Assembly: GCA_020161815.1 (NCBI GenBank)
Contig: JAIUOP010000008.1
Span: 1 to 64,000, forward strand
DNA: 64,000 nt
Direction: 5' to 3'
Source: Actinomycetota bacterium
GTDB lineage: Bacteria; Actinomycetota; Actinomycetes; Actinomycetales; Dermatophilaceae
Under the pieces are notes generated by a model, which saw only the letters and a list, made by a program, of their open reading frames with translations, was not told where the DNA came from and did not search any database. Made by a program: the position numbers and the translations under genes. Below, piece by piece: positions 56,036-64,000 of the stretch; the stretch's first letter is position 1, and each line of letters begins with the position of its first letter.

Positions 56036-57057
56036 GCCAGCGATACGGCGGCGAGGACGACGCGCGGGTGCGGATTCGGCCCAACCGGCACGGCAGCCGT
56101 CCGCGGACCAAGGACCGGCCCCTTCACGCCGATGCCGTCACCGGGTTCGTCGTCGGCGTGGACCGTGGTCGGTACCGCGTCCTCGTCGACGACGGCTCGA
56201 GCACCCAGCAGGTCACCGCGATGCGGGCTCGGGAGCTCGGGCGCAAGGGCATCGTCGTCGGTGACCGGGTCGGCCTGGTCGGCGACACGTCCGGGGCCCC
56301 AGGCTCGCTGGCGCGGATCGTCCGGATCCACGAGCGCACCACCGTGCTGCGTCGGACGGCCGATGACACCGACCCGGTCGAGCGCGTCATCGTGGCCAAC
56401 GCCGACCAGCTCGTCATCGTCTCGGCCCTGGCCAACCCCGAGCCGCGCCCGCGCCTGATCGACCGGGCCCTCGTCGCGGCCTATGACGCGGGGCTGGACC
56501 CCCTGCTCGTCCTGACCAAGGCCGACCTGCGCTCCCCGGAGGACTTCCTGGGGCAGTACGCCCCGCTGGACGTCCCTTCCGTCGTCACCTCCTCGGCGGC
56601 CTTCGACGAGGGTGGCCTCGACCTGCTCCTGGGCCACCTGCGTGGTCGCGTCAGTGTCCTCCTCGGCCACTCCGGCGTGGGCAAGTCCACGCTGGTCAAC
56701 GCCCTCGTCCCGGACGCCGCCCGCGCCACGGGCGAGGTCAACGACATCACCGGCCGCGGTCGGCACACGTCCACCTCCGCCGTGGCCCTCCCCCTGCCCG
56801 ACGACGACGGCTGGGTCATCGACACCCCGGGCGTGCGGTCGTTCGGATTGGCCCACATCGACGTGGACCGGATCATCACCAACTTCCCCGACCTCGAGGC
56901 CGGCACCGAGGAGTGCCCCCGCGGGTGCACCCACGACGAGGACGAGTGCGCCCTCGACGGCTGGGTCGCGGGAGGTCACGCGGGCCCGGCGGGCGCCTCA
57001 CGGCTGGAGTCGCTCCGGCGCCTGCTGCGCACCCGGAACGCCGCCGCCGAGGACTGA
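56032..57057 (+). CDS. rsgA: Small ribosomal subunit biogenesis GTPase RsgA
   Basis: A circularly permuted GTPase, 341 residues, that checks late 30S assembly. OB-fold domain about 35-110; the GTPase motifs run in permuted order: G4 [10 protein letters not shown] (about 160-169), then G1 [16 protein letters not shown] (about 210-225) and G3 [12 protein letters not shown] (about 262-273). A zinc-binding tail contains [14 protein letters not shown] (about 295-308). It is coupled to aroA by the ATGA overlap and followed by a strong hairpin. Confidence 0.95.
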   Translation: MSQRYGGEDDARVRIRPNRHGSRPRTKDRPLHADAVTGFVVGVDRGRYRVLVDDGSSTQQVTAMRARELGRKGIVVGDRVGLVGDTSGAPGSLARIVRIHERTTVLRRTADDTDPVERVIVANADQLVIVSALANPEPRPRLIDRALVAAYDAGLDPLLVLTKADLRSPEDFLGQYAPLDVPSVVTSSAAFDEGGLDLLLGHLRGRVSVLLGHSGVGKSTLVNALVPDAARATGEVNDITGRGRHTSTSAVALPLPDDDGWVIDTPGVRSFGLAHIDVDRIITNFPDLEAGTEECPRGCTHDEDECALDGWVAGGHAGPAGASRLESLRRLLRTRNAAAED

Positions 57058-57070
57058 TCCCAGCCGCCGA

Positions 57071-57110
57071 TGACGAAGGCCCCCAGCCCGGGGGCTGGAG
57101 GCCTTCGTCA
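57071..57110. terminator. Bidirectional terminator between rsgA and the dipeptide ABC genes
   Basis: An 11-bp outer stem (57071-57081 with 57100-57110) plus an inner 7-bp CCAGCCC/GGGCTGG stem. It begins 13 bp past rsgA and ends 5 bp before the stop of the convergent ABC gene. The outer arm GACGAAGG is the same as in the sodN terminator. Confidence 0.9.
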
Positions 57111-57115
57111 CTGGC

Positions 57116-58357
57116 TCACGGCTGGCGCCGGTGGCCTTCCTCGCCACCTTGGCCCTCGTCGTTGCCGACGAGTCGGGTCTCGTCGCCGGGCGTCGACCCG
57201 TGCTCCCGCGGCAGCTCCACCGCCTCGCTGCCATCGCCGGCGGCGATCCGCGACTCCTCGGACGCGCTCATCTCGCGCTCGGCCCGCGCCTCCGGGTCCA
57301 CGACCTCGGGCGTGGCGAAGCGCTCGTCCGGCTCGAGGTGGCTGACGTCGACGGTGTCCACGATCGGCCGGGGCTCGGCGAAGTGGCAGGCGGACCGGTG
57401 CTGGCCCTCGCCGTCGGGGCGGTCGACGAGCTGCGGCTCCTCGACCTTGCAGACCTCCTGCGCCTTCCAGCAGCGGGTGTGGAATCGGCACCCCGAGGGC
57501 GGGTTCGCCGGCGAGGGCACGTCACCGACGAGGACGATCTGCTGGCGCTTGCCCCGCAGGGTCGGGTCCGGGACCGGGACGGCGGAGAGCAGCGCCTGCG
57601 TGTAGGGGTGCGTGGGCAGCTGGTAGACCTCGTCCTCGGTGCCGAGCTCGGCCATCTTGCCGAGGTACATCACGCCGACGCGGTCGGAGATGTGCCGGAC
57701 GACGGAGAGGTCGTGGGCGATGAAGATGTAGGCCAGTCCCAGCTCGTTCTGGAGCTTCTCCATCAGGTTGACGACCTGCGCCTGCACCGAGACGTCGAGC
57801 GCCGACACCGGCTCGTCGCACACGAGCACCTTGGGGTTGAGGGCGATGCCCCGCGCGATGCCGATGCGCTGGCGCTGGCCCCCGGAGAACTGGTGCGGGT
57901 AGCGGTTGATGTGCTCGGGGTTGAGACCGACCAGGTCGAGCAGCTCCTGCACCCGGGCCCGCCGGCCGCCCTTGGGCACCACATCGGGGTGGATCTCGAA
58001 GGGCTCGCCGATGATGTCGCCGACCGTCATGCGCGGGTTGAGCGAGGTGTACGGGTCCTGGAAGACGATCTGGATGTCGCGACGCAGCGTGCGCATGTCG
58101 CCCGTCGACGCCTTCTGCATCTCCTGGCCCTCGAAGACCACCGACCCCGAGGTCGGCTCCTCCAGGCGCATGATGAGGCGGCCGAGCGTGGACTTGCCAC
58201 AGCCCGACTCCCCCACGATGCCCAGCGTCTCGCCGCGGTGCAGCTCGAAGGAGACGCCGTCGACCGCCTTGACGTGGCCGGTGGTGCGCCGCAGGATCCC
58301 GGTCTTGATCGGGTAGTGCTTGACCAGGTCCCTGGCCTCGAGGATGACCTCAGTCAT
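57116..58357 (-). CDS. Oligopeptide/dipeptide ABC transporter ATP-binding protein (OppF/DppF type)
   Basis: The second ATPase of the importer, 413 residues, longer than the roughly 330 typical. Walker A is [13 protein letters not shown] (about 48-60), signature [15 protein letters not shown] (about 158-172), Walker [18 protein letters not shown] (about 178-194). The oligo_HPY cysteine region is [14 protein letters not shown] (about 287-300) and continues to ACHFAE. An acidic, probably disordered tail of about 87 residues follows (about 327-413). Its start overlaps the previous ATPase gene by 8 bp. Confidence 0.94.
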   Translation of the reverse strand: MTEVILEARDLVKHYPIKTGILRRTTGHVKAVDGVSFELHRGETLGIVGESGCGKSTLGRLIMRLEEPTSGSVVFEGQEMQKASTGDMRTLRRDIQIVFQDPYTSLNPRMTVGDIIGEPFEIHPDVVPKGGRRARVQELLDLVGLNPEHINRYPHQFSGGQRQRIGIARGIALNPKVLVCDEPVSALDVSVQAQVVNLMEKLQNELGLAYIFIAHDLSVVRHISDRVGVMYLGKMAELGTEDEVYQLPTHPYTQALLSAVPVPDPTLRGKRQQIVLVGDVPSPANPPSGCRFHTRCWKAQEVCKVEEPQLVDRPDGEGQHRSACHFAEPRPIVDTVDVSHLEPDERFATPEVVDPEARAEREMSASEESRIAAGDGSEAVELPREHGSTPGDETRLVGNDEGQGGEEGHRRQP

Positions 58358-59390
58358 CGATGACCTCCTCGGCGAAGTGGCAGGCGGAGAAGCGACCCGG
58401 ACGGATCTCGCGCAACGCGGGCAGGTCCGTGCGGCACACGTCCTGCGCCATGCGGCACCGCGGGTTGAACGGACAGCCCGGCGGGATCCGCAGCAGGTTG
58501 GGCGGCAGCCCGCCGATGGCGGCCAGGGTCTGCCCCTTCTGGTCGAGGCGGGGAATCGACTCGAGCAGCCCTCGCGTGTAGGGGTGGGCCGGGTTCGCGT
58601 ACAGCGGCAGGATGTCGGCGGTCTCGACCAGGCGTCCGGTGTACATCACCGCGATCCGGTCGGCGACGTCAGCGACGACGCCCAGGTCGTGGGTGATGAG
58701 GATGAGGCCCATCTGGCGCTCGGCCTGCAGCTCCTCGAGCAGGGCCATGATCTGCGCCTGGACGGTGACGTCGAGGGCGGTCGTCGGCTCGTCGGCGATG
58801 AGCACCGCCGGGTCGAGCGCGATCGCCATCGCGATCATGATCCGCTGGCGCATGCCGCCGGAGAACTGGTGGGGATAGGCCTTGACCCGCTCGCGCGCCG
58901 CGGGGATCTGGACCCGCTCCATGAGCCGGATCGCCTGGGCGAGCGCATCGCTCTTGTTGAGGCCGCGGTGCTCCCGGAACATCTCGGCGATCTGCCAGCC
59001 GACCGGGAAGACGGGGTTCAGCGAGGAGAGCGCGTCTTGGAAGATCATCGAGATCTCCGGGCCGCGGGTCCTGCGTCGCTGCTCCTCGTCCATGGTGAGC
59101 AGGTCCTGGCCGCAGTAGCGGATCTTCCCCTCGGGGATGACCGCGGGGGGCATGTCGAGGATGCCCATGATCGCCTGGGCGGTCACCGATTTGCCCGAGC
59201 CGGACTCGCCGAGGATGGCCAGCGTCTCGCCCTGCCGGACCTGGAAGGAGACACCGTTGATCGCCTTGGCGATGCCGTCGTCGGTGTGGAACTCGACGTG
59301 GAGGTCCTCGACGTCGAGCAGCAGCCCGTCCTCGGGGACGTATGCCGAGGGGTTGGCGTGCGCCTTGGCCTCACGGGTGGTGGTCGTCAT
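58350..59390 (-). CDS. Oligopeptide/dipeptide ABC transporter ATP-binding protein (OppD/DppD type)
   Basis: The first ATPase of the importer, 346 residues. Walker A is [14 protein letters not shown] (about 59-72), signature [15 protein letters not shown] (about 174-188), Walker [18 protein letters not shown] (about 194-210), then the cysteine-rich C-terminal part [17 protein letters not shown] (about 301-317). ATG start at 59390, 8 bp after the permease gene; upstream in-frame codons lie inside that gene. Together with the other ATPase it forms the heterodimer that powers uptake. Confidence 0.95.
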   Translation of the reverse strand: MTTTTREAKAHANPSAYVPEDGLLLDVEDLHVEFHTDDGIAKAINGVSFQVRQGETLAILGESGSGKSVTAQAIMGILDMPPAVIPEGKIRYCGQDLLTMDEEQRRRTRGPEISMIFQDALSSLNPVFPVGWQIAEMFREHRGLNKSDALAQAIRLMERVQIPAARERVKAYPHQFSGGMRQRIMIAMAIALDPAVLIADEPTTALDVTVQAQIMALLEELQAERQMGLILITHDLGVVADVADRIAVMYTGRLVETADILPLYANPAHPYTRGLLESIPRLDQKGQTLAAIGGLPPNLLRIPPGCPFNPRCRMAQDVCRTDLPALREIRPGRFSACHFAEEVIDD

Positions 59391-59398
59391 GGCTCCCC

Positions 59399-60334
59399 TC
59401 ACCGGTTCTTCGGGTCGAGGGCGTCGCGCACGACGTCGCCCAACATGATGAAGGCCAGGACGGCCAGGGACAGGAACAGGGACGGGTAGAGCAGCATGTG
59501 CGGGGTGGTGCGCAGGCCCACGATGGCCGCACTGATGTCGATGCCCCACGAGATCGCCGGCGACTGCAGGCCGATTCCGAGGAAGGACAGCGTGGCCTCG
59601 GCCGCGATGTAGCCACCGAGGTTGATCGTCGAGACGACGATGACCGGCGCGAGCGCGTTGGGGAGGATGTGGCTGCGGATGACCCGCCACGGGCTCGCCC
59701 CGAGGGCACGCGCCGCCTGGACGTAGTCGTTGGGCTTGACCTGGATCACGCTGGAGCGCATGAGCCGGGCGATGCTCGGCCAGCCCAGGACCATCAGGGC
59801 CAGGACGACCTTGATGATGATGAACCAGTAGTTCGTCGTCCGCGGCAGCGAGACGAGGATGATGATCGCACCCAGCAGCAGCGGGATGGCGAAGAAGACG
59901 TCGCCGATGCGCGAGAGCAGCGAGTCGACCCAGCCGCCCTTGTAGCCGGCGAAGACGCCGATGGCGCCACCGACGAGGACGACTGCGATGGTCGTCATCA
60001 GGCCGACGAGGATCGAGGCCCGGGCACCGTAGATGCACCGGGCGTAGATGTCGTAGCCCTGGATGTTGCGCCCGAACCACGCGTTGGAGTTCGGCCGCTC
60101 CCGAGAGCGCTCGAGGATGGCGTACGCCGGGTCGGTGTTGGTGAAAAGGCTCGGCCAGACCGACATGAGGATGAAGACGGCGATCATGCCCGCCGAGATC
60201 CAGAACATCGGGTTCTTGCGCATGGCGCGCCAGGCGTCGGACCACAGCGACCGCGCCTCGCCCACGTCGCCGCGGGCGTCGAGGGCGCCGACGGCCTTCT
60301 GCTCGGAGACGGCTTCGATGGCGGGCTCAGTCAT
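59399..60334 (-). CDS. Oligopeptide/dipeptide ABC transporter permease (OppC/DppC type)
   Basis: A 311-residue membrane permease with an N-terminal extension and six transmembrane helices. The BPD_transp_1 EAA motif reads YVQAARALGASPWRVIRSHILPNALAP (about 195-221), which contacts the ATPase. The ATG at 60334 (AGGA site 7 bases upstream) overlaps the previous permease gene by 8 bp, consistent with coupled translation; an in-frame start at 60358 is less likely. The conserved ILERSRERPNSNAWFGRNIQGYD block lies before the channel. Confidence 0.94.
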   Translation of the reverse strand: MTEPAIEAVSEQKAVGALDARGDVGEARSLWSDAWRAMRKNPMFWISAGMIAVFILMSVWPSLFTNTDPAYAILERSRERPNSNAWFGRNIQGYDIYARCIYGARASILVGLMTTIAVVLVGGAIGVFAGYKGGWVDSLLSRIGDVFFAIPLLLGAIIILVSLPRTTNYWFIIIKVVLALMVLGWPSIARLMRSSVIQVKPNDYVQAARALGASPWRVIRSHILPNALAPVIVVSTINLGGYIAAEATLSFLGIGLQSPAISWGIDISAAIVGLRTTPHMLLYPSLFLSLAVLAFIMLGDVVRDALDPKNR

Positions 60335-61292
60335 GGCTGATCCTGGGGTCGAGGACACCGTAGAGCAGGTCCACGATGAGGTTGACGATGAGGTAGACGA
60401 GGACGAGGACCGTCACGGCGCCGACGACGGCCATCCCGTCGCGGTTGTTGATGCCGCGGTAGATGTAGCTGCCGACACCCTGGATGTTGAAGATCCGCTC
60501 GGTGACGATCGCGCCACCGAGGAGGCCGCCGAAGTCGAACCCGATGAAGGTGACGACCGGGATCAGCGAGTTGCGCAGGGCGTGCAGCCCGACCGCGCGG
60601 CGGCGGGTCAGGCCCTTGGCGATCGCGGTGCGGACGTAGTCGGCGCGCAGGTTCTCCACCAGGTTGGTGCGCGTGAGGCGCGAGACGTAGGCGATCGAGA
60701 GTGCTCCCAGGACCATGCCCGGCAGGAGGAGCTGGTAGAAGGTCGGGTTCGAGCCGACGGTCACGGGGAACCAGCCGAGCTTGACGCCAAGGAAGTACTG
60801 CCCGAGGGCGCCGATGACGAAGATGGGGATCGAGATCACCACGAGCGTGCTGACCAGCACCAGGTTGTCGAGGAAGCCGCCCTTGCGGACACCGGTCAGA
60901 ACGCCGGCGGCGATGCCGATGACGACCTCGAACACGATGGCGACGAGGGCGAGCTTGGCGGTCACCGGGTAGCGCTGCTGGAGGTCCTCAGCCACCTTGT
61001 AGCCGTTGTAGTTCTTGCCGAGGTTGCCCTGGAGCAGCCCGTCGAACTTCTGCTCACCACCCCGGTCCTGCGGCCAGATGCCGGTGTACTTGGCGTAGCG
61101 CAGGAGCAGGTTGTCGTTGAGGTTGTACTCCTTCTTGAACTCCGCGATGTACGCGGCGCTGCACGGGCGCTCACCACACTTGCCGTCGGTGGGGTCGCCC
61201 GGGAGGGCGAAGACCATGGCGAAGATGAGGAAGGTCGCACCGAGGAGAACCGGGATCATCTGCAGGACGCGCCGGATGATGTAGGTCCCCAC
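60327..61292 (-). CDS. Oligopeptide/dipeptide ABC transporter permease (OppB/DppB type)
   Basis: A 321-residue permease, six transmembrane helices. It starts GTYIIRRVLQMIPVLLGATF (about 2-21), and the EAA motif is YVRTAIAKGLTRRRAVGLHALRNSLIP (about 222-248). Periplasmic loop 1 (about 35-105) is large, with two cysteines in KCGERPC. GTG start with GGAGGTG upstream. First gene of the transport-machinery block, separated from the binding-protein gene by a 302-bp gap with hairpins. Confidence 0.94.
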   Translation of the reverse strand: MGTYIIRRVLQMIPVLLGATFLIFAMVFALPGDPTDGKCGERPCSAAYIAEFKKEYNLNDNLLLRYAKYTGIWPQDRGGEQKFDGLLQGNLGKNYNGYKVAEDLQQRYPVTAKLALVAIVFEVVIGIAAGVLTGVRKGGFLDNLVLVSTLVVISIPIFVIGALGQYFLGVKLGWFPVTVGSNPTFYQLLLPGMVLGALSIAYVSRLTRTNLVENLRADYVRTAIAKGLTRRRAVGLHALRNSLIPVVTFIGFDFGGLLGGAIVTERIFNIQGVGSYIYRGINNRDGMAVVGAVTVLVLVYLIVNLIVDLLYGVLDPRISHD

Positions 61293-61380
61293 ACGTCACC
61301 TCCATCTGAACGGGCCCGCCCACGAAGGGTGGGTGAGCGGTCTGGTCGGGCGGCGGCGGCAACGGCCGCCAGCGTGTCGG

Positions 61381-61417
61381 CGAGGCGTATGCCGTGGTTC
61401 GGCACGGCATACGGCCT
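61381..61417. terminator. Hairpin built from an inverted pair of GTATGCCG words
   Basis: A perfect 11-bp stem (61385-61395 with 61402-61412) and 6-base loop, extended by GAGG/CCTC with one bulged G. The two arms each contain one octamer in inverted orientation. It lies in the spacer between the binding-protein and permease genes. Confidence 0.85.
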
Positions 61418-61523
61418 CGGGGCCACGCGTGTTGCAACTTACTGCACGCGGCGGCGCGATTCCACGGAAGGCGGTGGTGTCGCCCGCACCGGCGGGAGGG
61501 CTCGCGTGCGACCCCTCCACAGG

Positions 61524-61561
61524 CCTTCGGCCTGCCAGCAGTGACGCTGGCAGGCCGAAGG
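61524..61561 (-). terminator. Terminator/attenuator after the peptide-binding lipoprotein gene
   Basis: A 16-bp perfect stem (61524-61539 with 61546-61561) with 6-base loop AGTGAC, 33 bp past the stop of the binding-protein gene. No T-run. It probably makes most transcripts stop before the permease genes. Confidence 0.88.
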
Positions 61562-61594
61562 GTGGTGTGCCTTGCGAACCCTTGCGGGCTCAGA

Positions 61595-63253
61595 TCACTT
61601 CAGCGAGACCGACGGGAGGTCGATGGTGCCGAACGCGGTGATCTTGACGTTGGTGACCTTGTCGGACCAACCCATGGTGGTCTTGCCGTACCACATCGGG
61701 ATGGACGGGAAGTCGTTGGCGAGCATCGCCTCGGCCTCCTGGTACAGCTTGTTCGACTCGGCGGAGTCGGTCGCGGCAGCGGCCTCCTCGAGCTTCTTGT
61801 CGAACGCGGGGTTGCTGTAGTCACCGTCGTTGGAGGACGCGCCGGTCTTGAAGATCGGGGCGAGGAAGTTCTCGATCGACGGGTAGTCCATCTGCCAGCC
61901 GGTGCGGAACATGCCCTTCATCTCACGACCGCGGATCTGGCCACGGAAGGTCTTGAAGTCGACGACGCCGACAGCCTGGCAGTCGACACCCGTGGCGTTC
62001 TTGATCGAGTTGCAGGTCGCCTCGGTCCAGTCCTTGTGCGACGCGTCAGCGTTGTAGGACAGGGTGATCGGCGGGGTCTTGAAGCCGCCGGCAGCCTCGA
62101 GGGCGGACTTGGCCTTGGCCGCGTCGAACGTGCAGTACTCGCCACACTGGTCGGCCTTGTAGCCGTCGACGACCGGGGAGACCCAGCCGGTGGCGGGAAC
62201 ACGCGTGTTGTTGAAGATCTGCTTGATGATCTCCTCGCGGTTGATCGCCATCGAGATCGCCTGGCGGACCTTGGGGTCGGCGTACGCCGGGTCGACGGTC
62301 GCCGGCGCGAAGGTGATCGTCTGGATGACGCCGGTCTCCTTCTGCGCGTTGCGGTCGGGGAGGTCGGCCTTGTACTTGTCGTCGATCATCGCCGAGGTCG
62401 GGATCTCGTCGGTGATGTCGAGCTGGTTGGCGATGACGTCGTTGTAGGCGGCGTCGCTGTCCTGGTAGATCTTGAAGGTGATCTGGTCCAGGTTGCCGGC
62501 GAACTTGCCCGAGTAGTCGGCGAACTTCTTCAGGACGATGGACTGGTTCTTGGTCCAGCTCTCGACCTGGTAGGGGCCGGCACCGATCGGCTTCTCACCG
62601 TAGGCCGCCGGGTCCTTGAAGAAGGAGTCGGGGAGCGGCGAGAACGCCGAGTAGCCGAGGCGGACGGGAAGGTTCGAGACCTTCTCCGTGGTCTTGATGG
62701 TGAAGGTGTGGTCGTCGACGACCTTCAGGCCGGTCATCGTCTCGGCCTTGGCCGCGCCGGTGTCGGCGCAGGGGTCGTCGCCCTCACCGGTGCACTGGGT
62801 GTCGCCGTAGCCCTCGATCGGCTCCATGAAGTAGCCGGAGGCCTGGGCGTTCTTGCCCGCGGCGGCGTAGTTCCAGGCGTCGACGAAGTTCTTGGCGAGC
62901 ACCTCGGTGCCGTCCTGGAACTTGTAGCCCTTCTTGAGCTTGACCGTGAAGTTCTGGTTGTCCTCGGTCTCGATGGACTCGGCGATGTCCATCTCCGGCT
63001 TGGCGTCCTCGGCGTTGTAGTGGACCAGCTTGGCCGCGAACGCGTCGATGACGTTGCCACCACAGGTCTCCGTGGTGTTGCTCGGGATGAGCGGGTTCTC
63101 CGGGTTGCATCCGCGGATGGTGATCTCCCCACCCGTCTTGCCGGCAGCCGTGCTGCCGTCTCCGCTGCTGCTGTCGCCGCCGCCGCAACCGGCAGCGAGC
63201 AGGGCTGCGGCCGACATGACGGCCACGGCCACCGTGCGAGTGGTTCCCCGCAT
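61595..63253 (-). CDS. Oligopeptide ABC transporter substrate-binding lipoprotein
   Basis: An SBP_bac_5-family lipoprotein, 552 residues. The signal peptide (residues 1-21) ends in the lipobox LLAAGC, so the mature N-terminal cysteine near residue 22 is lipidated and the protein is anchored outside the membrane. After a Ser/Gly linker the mature part shows FTVKLKKGYKFQDGTEV, YSAFSPLPDSFFKDPAAYG, and a conserved PIGAGPYQVESW block. ATG at 63253 with an AGGAGG site 6 bases upstream. It supplies the substrate to the permease-ATPase genes downstream. The exact peptide or other ligand is not predictable. Confidence 0.95.
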   Translation of the reverse strand: MRGTTRTVAVAVMSAAALLAAGCGGGDSSSGDGSTAAGKTGGEITIRGCNPENPLIPSNTTETCGGNVIDAFAAKLVHYNAEDAKPEMDIAESIETEDNQNFTVKLKKGYKFQDGTEVLAKNFVDAWNYAAAGKNAQASGYFMEPIEGYGDTQCTGEGDDPCADTGAAKAETMTGLKVVDDHTFTIKTTEKVSNLPVRLGYSAFSPLPDSFFKDPAAYGEKPIGAGPYQVESWTKNQSIVLKKFADYSGKFAGNLDQITFKIYQDSDAAYNDVIANQLDITDEIPTSAMIDDKYKADLPDRNAQKETGVIQTITFAPATVDPAYADPKVRQAISMAINREEIIKQIFNNTRVPATGWVSPVVDGYKADQCGEYCTFDAAKAKSALEAAGGFKTPPITLSYNADASHKDWTEATCNSIKNATGVDCQAVGVVDFKTFRGQIRGREMKGMFRTGWQMDYPSIENFLAPIFKTGASSNDGDYSNPAFDKKLEEAAAATDSAESNKLYQEAEAMLANDFPSIPMWYGKTTMGWSDKVTNVKITAFGTIDLPSVSLK

Positions 63254-63474
63254 GGATGTCCTCCTGTGTTTGTCTCCACCCTCACGTCGGGGTGGCACTG
63301 ACTCGACGGGACCCGGTCGGGCCCCGCGCATGCAGCACCCACGGGCACCGCGACCTCCATATAAGTCGACGGAGGAGCCAAAGAGGGCACTGGCGTGACC
63401 AACTTGATCCGATTGTGACGTTCCAGTAGCAAAGCGTCATGGGGCCGGTGGGGCCAGCCGCTAGCGTGGGCCAG

Positions 63475-64000
63475 GTGACCAGCTATGACGACGACCTCCG
63501 CCTCGCCCACGTCCTGGCCGACGCCGTCGAGCGCGTCACCCTGCCCCGCTTCCGCGCCCAGGACCTCACCGTCGCCGCGAAGCCGGACCTGACGCTGGTC
63601 ACGGATGCGGACCGCTCCGCCGAGGAGCTGATCCGCGCCCAGCTGGGGCGCTCCCGACCGCGGGACGCCGTCGTGGGTGAGGAGTACGGCACGACCGGCC
63701 ACGGGCCACGGCGCTGGGTGGTGGACCCGATCGACGGCACCCACAACTTCGTCCGCGGCGTGCCGGTGTGGGCCACCCTCATCAGCCTGATCGTCGACGA
63801 CGCGCCCGTGCTCGGGCTGGTCGCCGCCCCCGCCCTGGGTCGGCGGTGGTGGGCCGCCGTCGGGTCGGGCGCGTGGGCCGGCCGGAGCCTGACGTCGGCG
63901 CAGCGGATCTCGGTCTCCGAGGTCTCGCGCCTCGAGGACGCCAGCCTGTCGCTCGCCTCGGTGACGAGCTGGGATGCCGTCGGGCGCACCGAAGCGGTGC
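63475..64000 (+). CDS. hisN: Histidinol-phosphatase, inositol-monophosphatase family (partial)
   Basis: The start of a gene cut by the window edge (175 full codons visible). It is an IMPase-fold phosphatase. The N-terminal helix has LRLAHVLADAVERVTLPRF. The metal motifs are GEEYGT (about 68-73) and VVDPIDGTHNFVRGVPVWATLI (about 82-103, with the diagnostic DPIDGT). The form with DPIDGTHNFVRG fits actinobacterial HisN. An inositol-phosphatase is the alternative. GTG start at 63475. It is divergent from the peptide-binding gene. Confidence 0.85.
   Translation, partial: MTSYDDDLRLAHVLADAVERVTLPRFRAQDLTVAAKPDLTLVTDADRSAEELIRAQLGRSRPRDAVVGEEYGTTGHGPRRWVVDPIDGTHNFVRGVPVWATLISLIVDDAPVLGLVAAPALGRRWWAAVGSGAWAGRSLTSAQRISVSEVSRLEDASLSLASVTSWDAVGRTEAV

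Larger units (their letters stand above)
61293..61594. other. 302-bp spacer between binding-protein and permease genes
   Basis: No coding sequence is seen. It contains two hairpins (61381-61417 and 61524-61561, listed separately). It is the only long gap within the transporter operon and would let the lipoprotein gene be expressed more strongly than the membrane subunits. A promoter for the permease block could lie here, but none stands out. Confidence 0.75.

Noticed and set aside
63358..63365. TATATAAG as a -10 element for hisN or the peptide-binding gene
   Set aside because: No -35 element lies at proper spacing on either strand, and the distance to the hisN start is about 110 bp.

Overview
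The window is about 70% GC, with almost every third codon position G or C. It has the gene order of a high-GC actinobacterium: rpmE-prfA-prmC-sua5-glyA-wecA-atp, and rho-thrB-thrC-hom-lysA-argS. A mycothiol-type SigR/RsrA pair, a Ni superoxide dismutase, a fused KGD-type 2-oxoglutarate dehydrogenase, bL37, DUF2550 and DUF6104 proteins agree. The overall look is of Micrococcales, probably near the Intrasporangiaceae/Dermatophilaceae (for example a Janibacter- or Tetrasphaera-like organism). The lineage below class is inference.

Layout. 1-233: a degenerate 21/22-bp tandem array cut by the window edge. 316-3553: B12 metabolism (ethylmalonyl-CoA mutase, a STAS protein and a divergent cobalamin adenosyltransferase). 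3540-18494: a long minus-strand block running rpmE, prfA, prmC, GNAT, sua5, glyA, wecA, two AtpI/AtpZ-like proteins, atpBEFHAGDC and DUF2550. It couples translation termination, glycine/C1 metabolism, tRNA t6A, envelope polymer priming and ATP synthesis. 18495-19964: an accessory island holding a DUF559 nuclease-fold gene bracketed by two pairs of 40-bp palindromic repeats. 19965-29754: an EamA transporter, rho, and the threonine/lysine branch of aspartate metabolism with argS. 29764-31294: an orphan receiver protein, tRNA-Arg(CCG), a 48-residue membrane peptide and a LuxR-type regulator. 31382-35737: two CNNM/CorC proteins and an ABC exporter. 35908-40601: kgd, DUF6104 and an SGNH hydrolase. 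40606-48518: an oxidoreductase, the divergent dTDP-rhamnose genes (rmlBD and rmlAC), malic enzyme, sodX-sodN and manA. 48561-51232: a three-gene operon of a secreted 45-residue peptide and two paralogous membrane HD-domain proteins, one with a degenerate HD domain. 51436-57057: bL37, rsrA-sigR, an alpha/beta hydrolase with an SRAP protein, and DoxX-aroA-rsgA. 57116-63253: an oligopeptide ABC importer. 63475-64000: the start of hisN.

Three things stand out beyond the genes. First, the octamer GTATGCCG/CGGCATAC occurs 38 times by direct count. About 2 are expected from base composition. It occurs both inside genes, where it forces rare codons (TAT, GCA, ATA), and between genes, including as inverted pairs that form terminator hairpins. 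This is the distribution expected of a DNA uptake signal or another chromosome-wide recognition word. Second, a perfect CRP/GlxR-type operator sits just upstream of the atp cluster, and hairpins sit inside that operon. Third, the peptide plus HD-pair operon and the repeat-flanked DUF559 gene are the best candidates for poorly described local systems.
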